From: Plasticicumulans lactativorans
GTDB taxonomy: Bacteria > Pseudomonadota > Gammaproteobacteria > Competibacterales > Competibacteraceae
Assembly: GCF_004341245.1 (NCBI RefSeq)
Contig: NZ_SLWY01000013.1
Coordinates: 62,001 to 126,000, forward strand
Length of the DNA stretch: 64,000 nucleotides
Reading direction: 5' to 3'
Each line of letters opens with the position of its first letter. The stretch's first letter is position 1. The notes beneath the pieces are model-generated. The model was not told the origin of the DNA, searched no databases, and saw only the letters and a list, made by a program, of their open reading frames with translations. The translations under genes were made by a program, and so were the position numbers. This document shows, piece after piece, positions 8,263 to 17,414 of this stretch.

Positions 8263-9387
8263 ATGTCCACCGCCGCCGCACCGACCCCCGCCCGCTGGAG
8301 CCGCGAGAGCGCCATCACGCTCGCCGACGGCGGCGCCGCTGCGCGCTGCCCGTGGGTGGAGGCGCTGCTCGCCGAGTACGCCGCCGCGGTGCGGCGGGTG
8401 AGCCTCGAGGGCGTCGGCGGCATCGAGCTGGTCTGCGACGTGTTCCCGGCCAGCGCCCCGGAGCGCGCGGCGCTCGTGCTGGTGCACGGCACCGGCGAGG
8501 CCTCGATCCGCTACCTCGAACTGGTGCACGACCTGCGGCGGCTGTTCCCCGCGTGGAGTCTGTACCTGCCCAACCACCGCGGGCAGGGGCTGTCGCAGCG
8601 CCTGCTCGAGCGCCGCCCGTGGCACGCGATCGCCGACGATCCGGCGGCGCGGGCGCGCTACCAGACCTGCCATGTCGAGCGCTTCGACGACTACGTGAGC
8701 GACCTCGAACGCTGCCTGGCCGAGGTGGTACGGCCCGCCACCCACCCCTGCCTGCTGGGCCTCGGCCATTCCGGCGGGGCGACGATCCTGCTGCGCCACG
8801 CGCAGCGCCATCCGGGGCGCTTCGCCGCGCTCGCGGGCACCGCGCCGATGGTCGAGATCCGCGGCCTGTGGGGGCTGCCGGTCGGCCGCGACGTGCTCGG
8901 CCGCGCCGCGCTCGCGGCGGCGCTGGTGGCGGGGCGCGGCGATGACTTCGCGATCGGCCAGGGGCCGTACACGCCGCTGCCGTTTCGCGAGGCCGACGGC
9001 AGGCTCAACTCGGTCACCGGCAGCGAGGCGCGCTACCGGCTGCGCAGCCACCTGCAGGCGCGCTTCCCCGAGACGGCGCTGGGCGGGCCGAGCTGGCGCT
9101 GGGTGGCCGAGGCCATCGCGGCGGGGTCGGCGCTGCGCCGCGAGGCCGCGCGCATCGCCACGCCGCTGCTGCTGGTGGACGCCGGCTGCGACGCGCTGGT
9201 CAACGCCGCGGCGAGCGCGGCCTTCGCCGCGGCGGTCGCCCGCGCGCACCCCGGCACGTGCCGCCACCTGCACCTGGCGGCGGCGCGGCACGAACTGCTG
9301 ATCGAGCGGGACGTGCTGCGCGACCGCGTGCTCGACGCCATCACCGACTTCCTCGCCGCCGCCTGCCCGCCGGCTGCCCGCGGGTAG
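8263..9387 (+). CDS. Alpha/beta hydrolase (lysophospholipase / serine aminopeptidase S33-like)
   Basis: 374 residues from the ATG at 8263. HGTGEA near residue 75 is the oxyanion region, GLGHSGG near 166-172 the nucleophile elbow with the serine, and the late ARHELLIERD segment supplies the catalytic histidine. The layout matches PldB-like lysophospholipases and monoacylglycerol lipases: cytoplasmic or membrane-peripheral enzymes cutting acyl esters. The substrate cannot be deduced. It lies 39 bp before the cation efflux gene on the same strand and may be cotranscribed. Confidence 0.8.
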   Translation: MSTAAAPTPARWSRESAITLADGGAAARCPWVEALLAEYAAAVRRVSLEGVGGIELVCDVFPASAPERAALVLVHGTGEASIRYLELVHDLRRLFPAWSLYLPNHRGQGLSQRLLERRPWHAIADDPAARARYQTCHVERFDDYVSDLERCLAEVVRPATHPCLLGLGHSGGATILLRHAQRHPGRFAALAGTAPMVEIRGLWGLPVGRDVLGRAALAAALVAGRGDDFAIGQGPYTPLPFREADGRLNSVTGSEARYRLRSHLQARFPETALGGPSWRWVAEAIAAGSALRREAARIATPLLLVDAGCDALVNAAASAAFAAAVARAHPGTCRHLHLAAARHELLIERDVLRDRVLDAITDFLAAACPPAARG

Positions 9388-9426
9388 AATGCACGCCTGC
9401 CGTCCCGCCCCCGTCGCCGAGCCACC

Positions 9427-10353
9427 ATGCACATGCACCACGATCTCACGCCCGCCGAGCGCGCGCGCCTGCTGCACCTCGCCACCACCGCCTCGGTGCT
9501 CACCGCCAGCGTGCTGATCGCCGGCAAGCTCGCCGCCTGGCTGATGACCGGCTCGGTGAGCGTGCTCGCCTCGCTGGTCGACTCGACCATGGACGTGCTG
9601 GCCTCGCTGATCAACCTGGTGGCGGTGCGCTACGCACTGCAGCCGGCGGACGCCGACCACCGCTTCGGCCACGGCAAGGCCGAGGCGCTCGCCGGGCTGG
9701 GGCAGGCGACCTTCATCGCCGGCTCGGCGCTGTTCCTGATGCTGCAGGCGGTCGACCGCCTGCTGCGCCCGCAGCCGATCGGCGAACTCATGGTCGGCAT
9801 CACCGTGATGGGCTTCGCGATCGCCGCCACCGCGGCGCTGCTGCTGGTCCAGCGCCACGTGATCCGGCGCACCGGCTCGACCGCGATCAAGGCCGACTCG
9901 CTGCACTACCTCACCGACCTTGCCACCAACCTCAGCATCATCGTCGCGCTGCTGTTCGGCGCTTTCGGCTATCCCGGCCTCGACCCGCTGTTCGCGCTCG
10001 CCATCGCGCTGTACATCCTGAAGAGCGCCTGGTCGATCGGCGCCGAGGCGGTCGACCTGCTGATGGACCGCGAACTGCCCGAGGCGCTGCAGGCGCGCAT
10101 CTTCGACATCGCCGCCGGCGAGGCCGGCGTGCTCGGCGTGCACGACCTGCGCACGCGCCAGTCGGGCCACACCTACTTCGTGCAGATGCATCTGGAGCTC
10201 GACGACGCGCTGCCGCTGGTCGCCGCGCACGCGATCGCCGAACGGGTGGAGGCGGCGATCCGCGGGGCGCTGCCGGGCGCCGAGGTGATCATCCACGAGG
10301 ACCCGGCGAGCATCGTGCAGCGCCTGCGCACGCACGCCGGGGCGCCCGCCTGA
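9427..10353 (+). CDS. Cation diffusion facilitator, FieF-type Zn/Fe efflux transporter
   Basis: 308 residues, six predicted membrane helices and a C-terminal cytoplasmic ferredoxin-like domain. The metal site residues DSTMD (about 56-60) and HYLTD (about 158-162) and the loop HRFGHGKAEALAG (about 78-90) are those of the FieF subgroup of the CDF family. It exports divalent metal (Zn, Fe or Cd) against protons as a dimer. The N-terminus MHMHHDL is histidine-rich. It is convergent with the ZntB-like gene, only 12 bp apart, so two metal transporters sit tail to tail. Confidence 0.9.
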   Translation: MHMHHDLTPAERARLLHLATTASVLTASVLIAGKLAAWLMTGSVSVLASLVDSTMDVLASLINLVAVRYALQPADADHRFGHGKAEALAGLGQATFIAGSALFLMLQAVDRLLRPQPIGELMVGITVMGFAIAATAALLLVQRHVIRRTGSTAIKADSLHYLTDLATNLSIIVALLFGAFGYPGLDPLFALAIALYILKSAWSIGAEAVDLLMDRELPEALQARIFDIAAGEAGVLGVHDLRTRQSGHTYFVQMHLELDDALPLVAAHAIAERVEAAIRGALPGAEVIIHEDPASIVQRLRTHAGAPA

Positions 10354-10365
10354 GCGCACCCGGCG

Positions 10366-11415
10366 CTACAGCAGCTTCTTCAGCAGCAGCACCGCGAGCG
10401 TGCCGGCACCGGCGCCGACGATGGTCAGCATCACCCAGCCGAAGGCGTGGGAGCTGCCGGTGAGCGGCATGTTCTCGACGTTCATGCCGAAGATGCCGGT
10501 GATCAGCGTCATCGGCAGGAACACCGCGGTCAGCACCGAGATCACGTAGAGGTTGCGGTTGGTGTCCTCGGCCACGCGCGAGGCGAGCTCCTCCTGCAGC
10601 AGCTTGGCGCGTTCGTAGACCTCGCCCTGGTCGTCGAGGACGAAGCCGAGCTGCTCGGCCACCTCGCGCAGGCGTTCGCTCTCGCCCGCGCCGAGCCAGG
10701 CCGGCGGGCGCTGCAGCAGCTTGTGCAGGCTGCTGCGCTCGGGTCCGAACTGCCGGCGCAGGTGCACGCAGCCGCGGCGCAGGCGGCCGAGCTCCTCGCG
10801 TGCCGAGGTGCCGCCGACGAGGATGTCGTCCTCGATCTCGTTGACCTGCTCGGCCATCGCATCGATGCACGCCGACAGCCCCTCGTTGCGCAGGTCGAGC
10901 AGTTGCGCCGCGAGTTCCACGCCGGTGGCCGCGTGCAGGCCCTCGCGCACCGCGAGGCGCAGTTCGTCGGTGCTGCGCAGCGGGTGGGCGCGAGCGCTGA
11001 GCAGCAGGCGCGCATCGGCGTACACCCACAGCGTGCCGAGCACCGCGGGGTCGGTGGGCTCGTCATAGGCGAGGTCGTGGATCACCGCGAGCAGGCCGGC
11101 GCCGACCACCTGCACGCGGCCGCGATCGTCGCGCTCGGCGAGCGCCTCGTGCAGCGCCGGCGGTACCCGCTCGCTCTGCGCGAGCCAGCGCCGCGCGCGC
11201 AGGTTGCTGAGGTTGAAGTGCAGCCACAGCACGGTGCCGGGCGCGGCGAGGGCCGCCGGCACCTCGGCGAGGCTGATGGGCGCCGCGGGCGTGTCCGGCC
11301 CGGCGAGGCGAAAGCCGCAGATCAGCCCGTCTTCGGGCGTGAGGGTGCGCAGCGGTGGGGGTCGGTCCACGGGGGTTGCGTCCGGTAGGGCACCGCGGGC
11401 GCGGTGCGGGGGCAC
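10366..11415 (-). CDS. zntB: CorA-family zinc transporter (ZntB-like)
   Basis: 349 residues. A long soluble N-terminal domain (1-285) precedes two C-terminal membrane helices, with the signature GMN in ITGIFGMNVENMP between them. The MNVENMPL form is typical of the ZntB/CorA branch. It works as a pentamer moving Zn2+ (family experiments support proton-driven uptake). The first 15 residues are arginine-rich and may not all be translated; a later start is possible. Confidence 0.85.
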   Translation of the reverse strand: MPPHRARGALPDATPVDRPPPLRTLTPEDGLICGFRLAGPDTPAAPISLAEVPAALAAPGTVLWLHFNLSNLRARRWLAQSERVPPALHEALAERDDRGRVQVVGAGLLAVIHDLAYDEPTDPAVLGTLWVYADARLLLSARAHPLRSTDELRLAVREGLHAATGVELAAQLLDLRNEGLSACIDAMAEQVNEIEDDILVGGTSAREELGRLRRGCVHLRRQFGPERSSLHKLLQRPPAWLGAGESERLREVAEQLGFVLDDQGEVYERAKLLQEELASRVAEDTNRNLYVISVLTAVFLPMTLITGIFGMNVENMPLTGSSHAFGWVMLTIVGAGAGTLAVLLLKKLL

Positions 11416-11466
11416 GGAAAGCGACGAGTCTGCCCGGCTCGCGTTGCAGCCAGCCGCACGGGCGGC

Positions 11467-12516
11467 TCAGCGCAGGTAGCCGGTGACCTCCTCGCGGTCG
11501 TGATAGAGCTGGCGCAGGTCGAGGCGGTGCGCCCGGGCGCCGAGCTCGGTGGCGATCAGCTCGCGGCAGCGCTGCACCTCGGCGTAGCGCTTCTTCATCG
11601 GCAGCTTGAGGTTGAAGATCGCCCGCCGGCAGTCGCCGCGCGCGAGCCACTGCGCCACCAGCCGGGCGATGCGCCCCGGCTGCTCGACCATGTCGCAGAC
11701 CAGCCAGTCCACCGGCTGCGGCGGCCGGTAGCGGAAGCCGTCCTCGCGGCGGTGCTCGACCAGCCCGCTGGCGAGCAGTTCGTCGTCCATCGGGCCGTTG
11801 TCGATCGCCGCCACGCGCAGGCCGCGGCGCACCAGCTGCCAGGTCCAGCCGCCGGGCGCGGCGCCGAGGTCGACCGCGGCCATGCCGGGGCGCAGGTACT
11901 CGGCCTGCTCGGCGGGGCTCAGGAACACCTGCAGCGCCTCGTCGAGCTTGAGCGTGGAGCGGCTCGGCGCGCGCGCCGGGAACTTCAGCCGCGGGATGCC
12001 GAGCGGCCACTCGCTGCGCCGGCCGGGCCACGACAGCGCCGGCCACACCGCTGCCGAACTCAGGCAGAACAGGTGCAGGCGCGGCGCCTGCGCGCCGCCG
12101 CCGAGCAGCCGGGCGCGCCTGGCGCCGGCCTCGAAGGCGCGGCCGAACGGGCGGGTGAAGGCGGCGAGCGCCTTGGCCTCGTTGGTGTCGGCGGTCTCGA
12201 CGTAGACGTCGGAGTAGGGGCCGCCGAGCGCGGCCGCGGCCGCCAGCAGCGGGCTCACGCGGTCGTCGACCGGCAGCTCGCGGACCAGTTCGCCGGCGAC
12301 CAGGAGCTGGCGGGCGAACACCAGCGAGCGCAGCTCGATGCGGCGCACGAGTTCCTCGGCGCAGGCCTGGTACAGGTGCAGGCTCAGGTAGGCGCTGCCG
12401 GGCTTGGCCTTGACGAAGCCGGCGTGGCCGAGCGCCGCGGCGCGGTCCTGGATCTCCGCCGCGGCCTCGCCCTCGAAGCCGGCGCGGCAGTACAGCAGCA
12501 GCGTGTGTGCCGGCAC
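11467..12516 (-). CDS. rlmM: 23S rRNA 2'-O-ribose methyltransferase RlmM (C2498)
   Basis: 349 residues. An N-terminal THUMP-like domain is followed by a Rossmann methyltransferase domain with SAM motif AVDLGAAPGGWTWQL near residues 214-228, DWLVCDM near 270-276 and FNLKLPMKKR near 301-310. The aspartates and lysines give the K-D-K-type ribose 2'-O-methyltransferase set. The protein modifies C2498 in the peptidyl transferase centre. It is 4 bp from the downstream end of the zinc-ribbon gene on the same strand, so they are probably cotranscribed. Confidence 0.93.
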   Translation of the reverse strand: MPAHTLLLYCRAGFEGEAAAEIQDRAAALGHAGFVKAKPGSAYLSLHLYQACAEELVRRIELRSLVFARQLLVAGELVRELPVDDRVSPLLAAAAALGGPYSDVYVETADTNEAKALAAFTRPFGRAFEAGARRARLLGGGAQAPRLHLFCLSSAAVWPALSWPGRRSEWPLGIPRLKFPARAPSRSTLKLDEALQVFLSPAEQAEYLRPGMAAVDLGAAPGGWTWQLVRRGLRVAAIDNGPMDDELLASGLVEHRREDGFRYRPPQPVDWLVCDMVEQPGRIARLVAQWLARGDCRRAIFNLKLPMKKRYAEVQRCRELIATELGARAHRLDLRQLYHDREEVTGYLR

Positions 12517-12520
12517 GGCC

Positions 12521-13075
12521 TCAGCCCTCGCCGATGCGCAGCAGGCGCGCGCCGAGCAGGGTGACGAGTTCGTCGACGAACGCCGGTGCGAGCGGCGGCC
12601 AGTTCCAGAAGCTCAGGCCGAGGCAGCCGAAGCCGAGCGGCGGCTCGTGCTGCCACTGCGGCAGCGGCGCTTCGAGCAGGCACTGGGTGCAGGCGAGGCG
12701 CCCGGCGCCGCCTTCCACCAGCCACTGTTCCAGCGCGTCGAACCAGCGCGGGTCGCCCGCCGCGTGCAGCACGTGGCCGCAGTGCGGGCAGAAGGCCGCG
12801 CCGAGCTGGCCGCAGTCATAAACCATGCGCCCGCAGCGCAGCGCCACGCCGTTGAGCGACTGGCGGTGCAGGCGCGCGAGCGCGATGTCGTCGGCGCCGA
12901 CGGCGCGCGCGCAGCGCGGCCCCGGCGCGTGGCCGAGGCCGTCGGGCACGCAGGCGCTCAGCTCGGCGGCGATGATGCCTTCGGCGAGCAGCCAGGCGCG
13001 CAGGCGCGCGGCAAGCGCGTCGACGTCGGCCGGCGGCACGTCGGCGGCCACGAGATGCTGGACGACGTTGTTCAT
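12521..13075 (-). CDS. Hypothetical protein with a CxxC...CxxC zinc-ribbon
   Basis: 184 residues. CPHCGHVLH (about 95-103) and CTQC (about 129-132) form a likely four-cysteine zinc site. The protein ends in a hydrophobic, tryptophan-rich stretch (LSFWNWPPLAP). I do not recognise the family. It sits between rlmM and the DedA gene with 4- and 7-bp gaps, which suggests one transcript but no shared function. Confidence 0.6.
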   Translation of the reverse strand: MNNVVQHLVAADVPPADVDALAARLRAWLLAEGIIAAELSACVPDGLGHAPGPRCARAVGADDIALARLHRQSLNGVALRCGRMVYDCGQLGAAFCPHCGHVLHAAGDPRWFDALEQWLVEGGAGRLACTQCLLEAPLPQWQHEPPLGFGCLGLSFWNWPPLAPAFVDELVTLLGARLLRIGEG

Positions 13076-13082
13076 CGGCGGC

Positions 13083-13727
13083 TCAGGCGCGCGCCGCGGC
13101 GCGCTTGTGGCGGATGAACTCGACCACGCCGGGCAGGATCGAGACGATGATGATGCCGATGATCACCAGCGAGAAATTCTCCTTCACCAGCGGCAGGTTG
13201 CCGAACAGGTAGCCGGCGTAGAGCAGCGAGCCGGTCCAGATCAGCGCGCCGATCACGTTGTAGGCGAGGAAGCGACGGTAGCTCATCGAGCCCGCGCCGG
13301 CGACGAAGGGCGCGAAGGTGCGCACGATCGGCACGAAGCGGGCGATGATGATGGTCTTGCCGCCGTGGCGCTCATAGAAGGCGTGGGTCTTCTCCAGGTA
13401 GGCGGTCTTCAGCACGCGCGCGTCGGGGCGGAACGCCTTGAGCCCGACGTACTGGCCGATGTGGTAGTTGACGCCGTCGCCGACGATCGCGGCGAGGGTC
13501 AGCACGACGAACAGCACGTGCACGTCGAGCGCGCCGACCGCGGCGAGCGAGCCGGCCGCGAACAGCAGCGAGTCGCCCGGCAGGAAGGGCGTCACCACCA
13601 GCCCGGTCTCGCAGAAGATGATGGCGATCAGGATCGCGTACATCCAGGTGCCGTACTGCAGCGCGAGCTCGGCGAGGTGCTTGTCGAGGTGCAGGACGAT
13701 GTCGATGAGCGAGGTGAGGAGTTCCAT
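13083..13727 (-). CDS. DedA family inner-membrane protein
   Basis: 214 residues from the ATG at 13727 (an in-frame ATG four codons upstream is possible). The DedA/SNARE-associated core is visible: [20 protein letters not shown] (about 41-60), the conserved [16 protein letters not shown] segment (about 131-150), and several hydrophobic helices. Family members act in lipid-carrier scrambling (undecaprenyl phosphate or phospholipid) and proton-motive-force maintenance. The first gene of a minus-strand group that runs into the zinc-ribbon gene and rlmM. Confidence 0.9.
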   Translation of the reverse strand: MELLTSLIDIVLHLDKHLAELALQYGTWMYAILIAIIFCETGLVVTPFLPGDSLLFAAGSLAAVGALDVHVLFVVLTLAAIVGDGVNYHIGQYVGLKAFRPDARVLKTAYLEKTHAFYERHGGKTIIIARFVPIVRTFAPFVAGAGSMSYRRFLAYNVIGALIWTGSLLYAGYLFGNLPLVKENFSLVIIGIIIVSILPGVVEFIRHKRAAARA

Positions 13728-13885
13728 GCGGCGGGGCATCCGGGCGGGTCGTCGAAGGCCGGCATTGTCCCACGATTCCCCGCCGGCACCACGGCCGTCG
13801 CACCGGCCGGTGTCGGTGCGGTCGCGGCGTGTGCCACGATCAGCGCACGCCGGGCGTGCCGGCGGCCGCGAGCGGGCCCTGCGCG

Positions 13886-14755
13886 ATGCGCCCCTGGTTC
13901 GAGAAAGTCACCATCCCCGCCGGCCAGTCGTGGACGCTGTTCGACCGCCGCCTGCCGGCCTTCCCGTTCAACTGGCACTACCACCCCGAGTTCGAGCTGA
14001 CGCTGACGCTGAACAGCATCGGCGAGCGCTTCGTCGGTGACCACGTCGCCCATTACGACGACGGCGACCTGGTGCTGGTCGGCCCCAACCTGCCCCACGC
14101 CTGGCAGTCGCGCGCCGCAGCGGTGCCCGGTGCGCCGCACCGCGCGCTGGTGGCGTGGTTCTCCGAGGACTGGGCGCGCGGGCTGACCGCGCCTTACCCC
14201 GAGTTCGCCGGCCTCGACGCGCTGCTCGTCGAGGCCGCGAGGGGGCTCAGCTTCTCGCCCGCGGTGAGCGCGGCGGTGCGCCCGCGGCTGCTCGCGCTGG
14301 TCGACGCGTCCGCGGCCGCGCGCTGGCTCGGGCTGGTCGAGATCCTGCTGCTGCTCGCCGCCGACCGCGAACGCCAGCCGCTCGCGCTGCACGGCTTCGC
14401 CGCCGGCGACGCGCGCGAGCGCGCCCGGCTGGAGCGCGTGCTCGCCCACCTGCACGCGCACTACGCCGGCCCGGTGCGGCTCGCGACCCTCGCCGGGCTC
14501 GCCGCGATGAGCGAAAGCCAGTTGCAGCGCTCGTTCAAGCGTTGCACGCGGATGACGGTGAGCGACTACCTCGCGCAGCTGCGCATCGGCTGCGCCTGCG
14601 CGCTGCTGCTGGAGAGCGAGCGCCCGGTCGCGGTGATCGCCGCGCAGGCCGGCTACACCCAGCCGGGCTACTTCGCGCGCCAGTTCCGCGCCCTCAAGGG
14701 CATGACCCCGCTGGAGTTCCGCCGGCGCTTCAGCGCGACGACCGACCACCGCTGA
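13886..14755 (+). CDS. AraC family transcriptional regulator
   Basis: 289 residues. The N-terminal cupin has the [13 protein letters not shown] motif (about 31-43), and the C-terminal region holds two helix-turn-helix units, [20 protein letters not shown] (about 200-219) and a second ending in [17 protein letters not shown]. The cupin should bind a small effector; the target is unknown. It is divergent from the dedA group. An in-frame ATG at 13829 exists but the sequence there is low-complexity, so the later start is preferred. Confidence 0.85.
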   Translation: MRPWFEKVTIPAGQSWTLFDRRLPAFPFNWHYHPEFELTLTLNSIGERFVGDHVAHYDDGDLVLVGPNLPHAWQSRAAAVPGAPHRALVAWFSEDWARGLTAPYPEFAGLDALLVEAARGLSFSPAVSAAVRPRLLALVDASAAARWLGLVEILLLLAADRERQPLALHGFAAGDARERARLERVLAHLHAHYAGPVRLATLAGLAAMSESQLQRSFKRCTRMTVSDYLAQLRIGCACALLLESERPVAVIAAQAGYTQPGYFARQFRALKGMTPLEFRRRFSATTDHR

Positions 14756-14799
14756 CACCCGGGCCGTCGCGCGGCGGGAGCAGCGAAGGGGGTCATATC

Positions 14800-14875
14800 G
14801 GCTTTTAAATTCCCAAAAGTTTTATAAAGAATAAAAACCATTTCTTCAGGTTCTTAAAAGACGAGCTTATATCTC
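14800..14875 (+). promoter_or_regulatory. AT-rich promoter region of the encapsulin-sulfur operon (possible CysB site)
   Basis: In an otherwise about 70% GC neighbourhood, 14805-14870 is mostly A and T with runs such as TTTTATAAAGAATAAAAACC. CysB, the LysR-type regulator of sulfur genes, binds long A/T-rich sites of this look. A similar patch precedes the sulfate-binding protein gene (20640-20705). The link to CysB is inferred from composition and gene function only. Confidence 0.4.
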
Positions 14876-14949
14876 TCGCCACGCCGACGGCCCGCCGGGC
14901 ACGCCGGTGACACCCGAAAGAGCAATCACGTGGCGAGGGAGGTTTGACG

Positions 14950-15465
14950 ATGTCCGCTGTGGCAAGACGCAGTGCCGAAACCGACGGCGTGTCACCGGGT
15001 GCCGGGCCGGCACCGAACGAGGCGGTCGAGGCCATCCTGGCGGCGGCGCGCCGGCGTGCCGGGGAGAACGGCACGCCCTACGCGGGCAGCCTGACGCCGG
15101 CCGAGACCTGGCAGGCGTTCAGCAGTGGCGCGGCGCTGCTGGTCGACGTGCGCACCGCCGAGGAGCGCAGGTTCGTCGGCCAGGTGCCGGGCACGCGCCA
15201 CGTGGCGTGGATGACCGGCACCTCGATGACCCGCAACCCGCGCTTCGTGCGTGAGCTGGAGGCGCTGGCGGGCAAGTCCGCGGTGCTGCTGCTCTTGTGC
15301 CGCAGCGGCAAGCGCTCGGCGGCCGCCGCCGAGGCGGCGACCAGGGCCGGGTTCAGCCAGGTGTTCAACGTGCTGGAAGGCTTCGAGGGCGACCTCGACG
15401 AGCGCCAGCAGCGCGGGCACCACAACGGCTGGCGCCGCCACGGCCTGCCGTGGACGCAGGACTGA
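14950..15465 (+). CDS. Rhodanese-domain sulfurtransferase
   Basis: 171 residues with a single rhodanese domain. The persulfide-carrying cysteine is in CRSGKRS (about 117-123), after the hydrophobic strand VLLLL. DVRTAEERRFVGQVPG is the conserved N-terminal motif. It would pass sulfane sulfur between donors and acceptors. It starts the operon that continues with serine acetyltransferase, an encapsulin shell and its cysteine desulfurase cargo, so it is a good candidate to accept or store the sulfur produced there. Start ATG 14950; a TTG two codons earlier is also open. Confidence 0.88.
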   Translation: MSAVARRSAETDGVSPGAGPAPNEAVEAILAAARRRAGENGTPYAGSLTPAETWQAFSSGAALLVDVRTAEERRFVGQVPGTRHVAWMTGTSMTRNPRFVRELEALAGKSAVLLLLCRSGKRSAAAAEAATRAGFSQVFNVLEGFEGDLDERQQRGHHNGWRRHGLPWTQD

Positions 15466-15469
15466 GCCG

Positions 15470-16441
15470 ATGGACGCGCGTTTCGAAGCGGACGCCGCCG
15501 CGGCGGCGTCCACGCCCCCGGCGCTGCCCGACGGCCGCCCGAACTGGCCGCTCGGCGAGGTCGTCGCCGGCCTGCGCGAGGCGCGCGCGGCGTGGCGCGC
15601 GAGCCAGCAGCGCGACCGCGAGTGCGGCGGGCGTGAGCTGCCCTCGCCGCAGGCCCTGCGCGAGATCGTCGCCGCGCTCGCCGGCCTGCTGTTCCCGATG
15701 CGGCTCGGCCCGCCCGAGCTGCGCCAGGAGAGCGAGGACTACTACGTCGGCAGCACGCTCGACCAGACGCTGACGGCGCTCTACGACCAGGTGCGGCTGG
15801 AGCTGCGCTACGTGGCGCGCCACCCGCACCCCGACGCCGCGGCGCTCGACTGCGTGCGCGCCTTCGCCGCGGCGCTGCCCGAGGTGCGCCGCCTGCTCGA
15901 CTCCGACGTGCGCGCCGCCTTCGCCGGCGACCCGGCGGCACGCAGCGTCGACGAGGTGCTGCTGTGCTACCCCGGGGTGCTGGCGATGATCCACCACCGC
16001 CTGGCGCACCGCCTCTACGGCCTCGGCGTGACGCTGCTCGCGCGCATGGTCGCCGAGCAGGCGCACGCGGCGACCGGCATCGACATCCACCCCGGCGCCC
16101 GCATCGGCGCCGGCTTCTTCATCGACCACGGCACCGGCGTGGTGATCGGCGAGACCGCCGAGATCGGCGAGCGCGTGCGGCTCTACCAGGCCGTGACGCT
16201 CGGTGCCAAGCGCTTCGATACCGATGACGGCGGCGCGCTGCGCAAGGGCGAGCCGCGTCACCCGATCGTCGAGGACGAGGTCGTGATCTACGCCGGGGCC
16301 ACCGTGCTCGGCCGGGTCACGATCGGCCGCGGCTCGACGATCGGCGGCAACGTCTGGCTGACGCGCAGCGTTCCGCCCGGCAGCCACGTCACCCAGGCGA
16401 GTTCCCGGCACGAAGTGCCCCAACCGGGTGCCGCGACCTAG
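15470..16441 (+). CDS. Serine O-acetyltransferase (EpsC/CysE type)
   Basis: 323 residues. The N-terminal half is helical; the C-terminal half is a left-handed beta-helix of hexapeptide repeats (IHPGARIGAGFFIDHGTGVVIGETAEIG, with HIS and ASP typical of the serine site), then VTIGRGSTIGGNVWLTRSVPPGS. This long form is the EpsC group. It makes O-acetylserine from serine and acetyl-CoA, the direct precursor of cysteine. It begins 4 bp after the rhodanese stop. Linked to encapsulin and desulfurase, it would rebuild cysteine while the desulfurase releases sulfur. Confidence 0.92.
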   Translation: MDARFEADAAAAASTPPALPDGRPNWPLGEVVAGLREARAAWRASQQRDRECGGRELPSPQALREIVAALAGLLFPMRLGPPELRQESEDYYVGSTLDQTLTALYDQVRLELRYVARHPHPDAAALDCVRAFAAALPEVRRLLDSDVRAAFAGDPAARSVDEVLLCYPGVLAMIHHRLAHRLYGLGVTLLARMVAEQAHAATGIDIHPGARIGAGFFIDHGTGVVIGETAEIGERVRLYQAVTLGAKRFDTDDGGALRKGEPRHPIVEDEVVIYAGATVLGRVTIGRGSTIGGNVWLTRSVPPGSHVTQASSRHEVPQPGAAT

Positions 16442-16487
16442 CGTCCGCGGCCCCTTTCCCTACCGCTGCAACCTCACGGAGTCCTTC

Positions 16488-17414
16488 ATGGCCGACCATC
16501 CCCAGGCCCTTGCGCTGGGCGACAATGCTGCACGCCAGCTCGCCAACGCCACCAAGACCGCCCCGCAGCTGTCGACGATCACGCCGCGCTGGCTCGTGCA
16601 CCTGCTCGAATGGCTGCCGGTGGAGGCGGGCATCTACCGCCTCAACCAGGTCAAGAACCCGAGCGACGTCAGGGTCGCGTGCTCGCAGCGCGACGAGGCC
16701 GAGCTGCCGCAGATCTTCGTCGACTACGAGGACGCGCCGCGCGAGTACTTCCTGAACGCGGTGACGACCATCGTCGACGTCCACACCCGGGTGTCGGACC
16801 TCTACAGCAGCCCCTACGACCAGATCCGCGAGCAGCTGCGCCTCACCATCGAGACGATCAAGGAGCGGCAGGAAAACGAGCTGATCAACAACGCCGAGTA
16901 CGGCCTGCTCGCCAACGTCGCCGAGTCGCAGCGCGTGTTCCCGCTCGGCGGCACGCCGACGCCCGACGACCTCGACGAGCTGATCACCAGGGTGTGGAAG
17001 GAGCCGGCGTTCTTCCTCGCCCACCCGCTGGCGATCGCCGCCTTCGGCCGCGAGTGCACGCGCCGCGGCGTGCCGCCGGCGACGGTGAGCCTGTTCGGCT
17101 CGCAGTTCATCACCTGGCGCGGGCTGCCGCTGATCCCGTCGGACAAGGTGCCGGTGGCCGACGGCAAGACCAAGATCCTGCTGCTGCGCGTCGGGCAGAA
17201 GCGTCAGGGCGTGGTCGGGCTGTTCCAGCCGGGGCTCGCCGGCGAGCAGAGCCCGGGGCTGTCGGTGCGCTTCATGGGGATCAACCGCAACGCGATCGCC
17301 TCGTACCTGATTTCGCTCTACTGCTCGCTCGCGGTGCACACCGACGACGCGCTGGCCGTGCTCGATGACGTGGAGATCGACAAGTACCATGAGTACAACC
17401 ACAGCTATAAGTGA
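16488..17414 (+). CDS. Family 2A encapsulin shell protein
   Basis: 308 residues. It matches family 2A encapsulins (formerly SrpI or 'major membrane protein I'). Recognisable points are the N-terminal arm with KTAPQLSTITPRWL, the E-loop/P-domain region, VYRLNQVK-like (IYRLNQVKN), and FITWRGLPLIPSDKVPV near residues 207-223. It has an HK97 fold and builds an icosahedral protein nanocompartment in the cytoplasm. Downstream and overlapping by 26 bp is a SufS-like desulfurase with a long disordered N-terminus, the known cargo of this family. No cyclic-nucleotide-binding insert is visible, which separates it from family 2B. Confidence 0.92.
   Translation: MADHPQALALGDNAARQLANATKTAPQLSTITPRWLVHLLEWLPVEAGIYRLNQVKNPSDVRVACSQRDEAELPQIFVDYEDAPREYFLNAVTTIVDVHTRVSDLYSSPYDQIREQLRLTIETIKERQENELINNAEYGLLANVAESQRVFPLGGTPTPDDLDELITRVWKEPAFFLAHPLAIAAFGRECTRRGVPPATVSLFGSQFITWRGLPLIPSDKVPVADGKTKILLLRVGQKRQGVVGLFQPGLAGEQSPGLSVRFMGINRNAIASYLISLYCSLAVHTDDALAVLDDVEIDKYHEYNHSYK

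Noticed and set aside
7939-10359. 806-residue minus-strand frame opposite the hydrolase and CDF genes
   Set aside because: Composition is that of an antisense shadow, and the plus-strand genes have clear family motifs.
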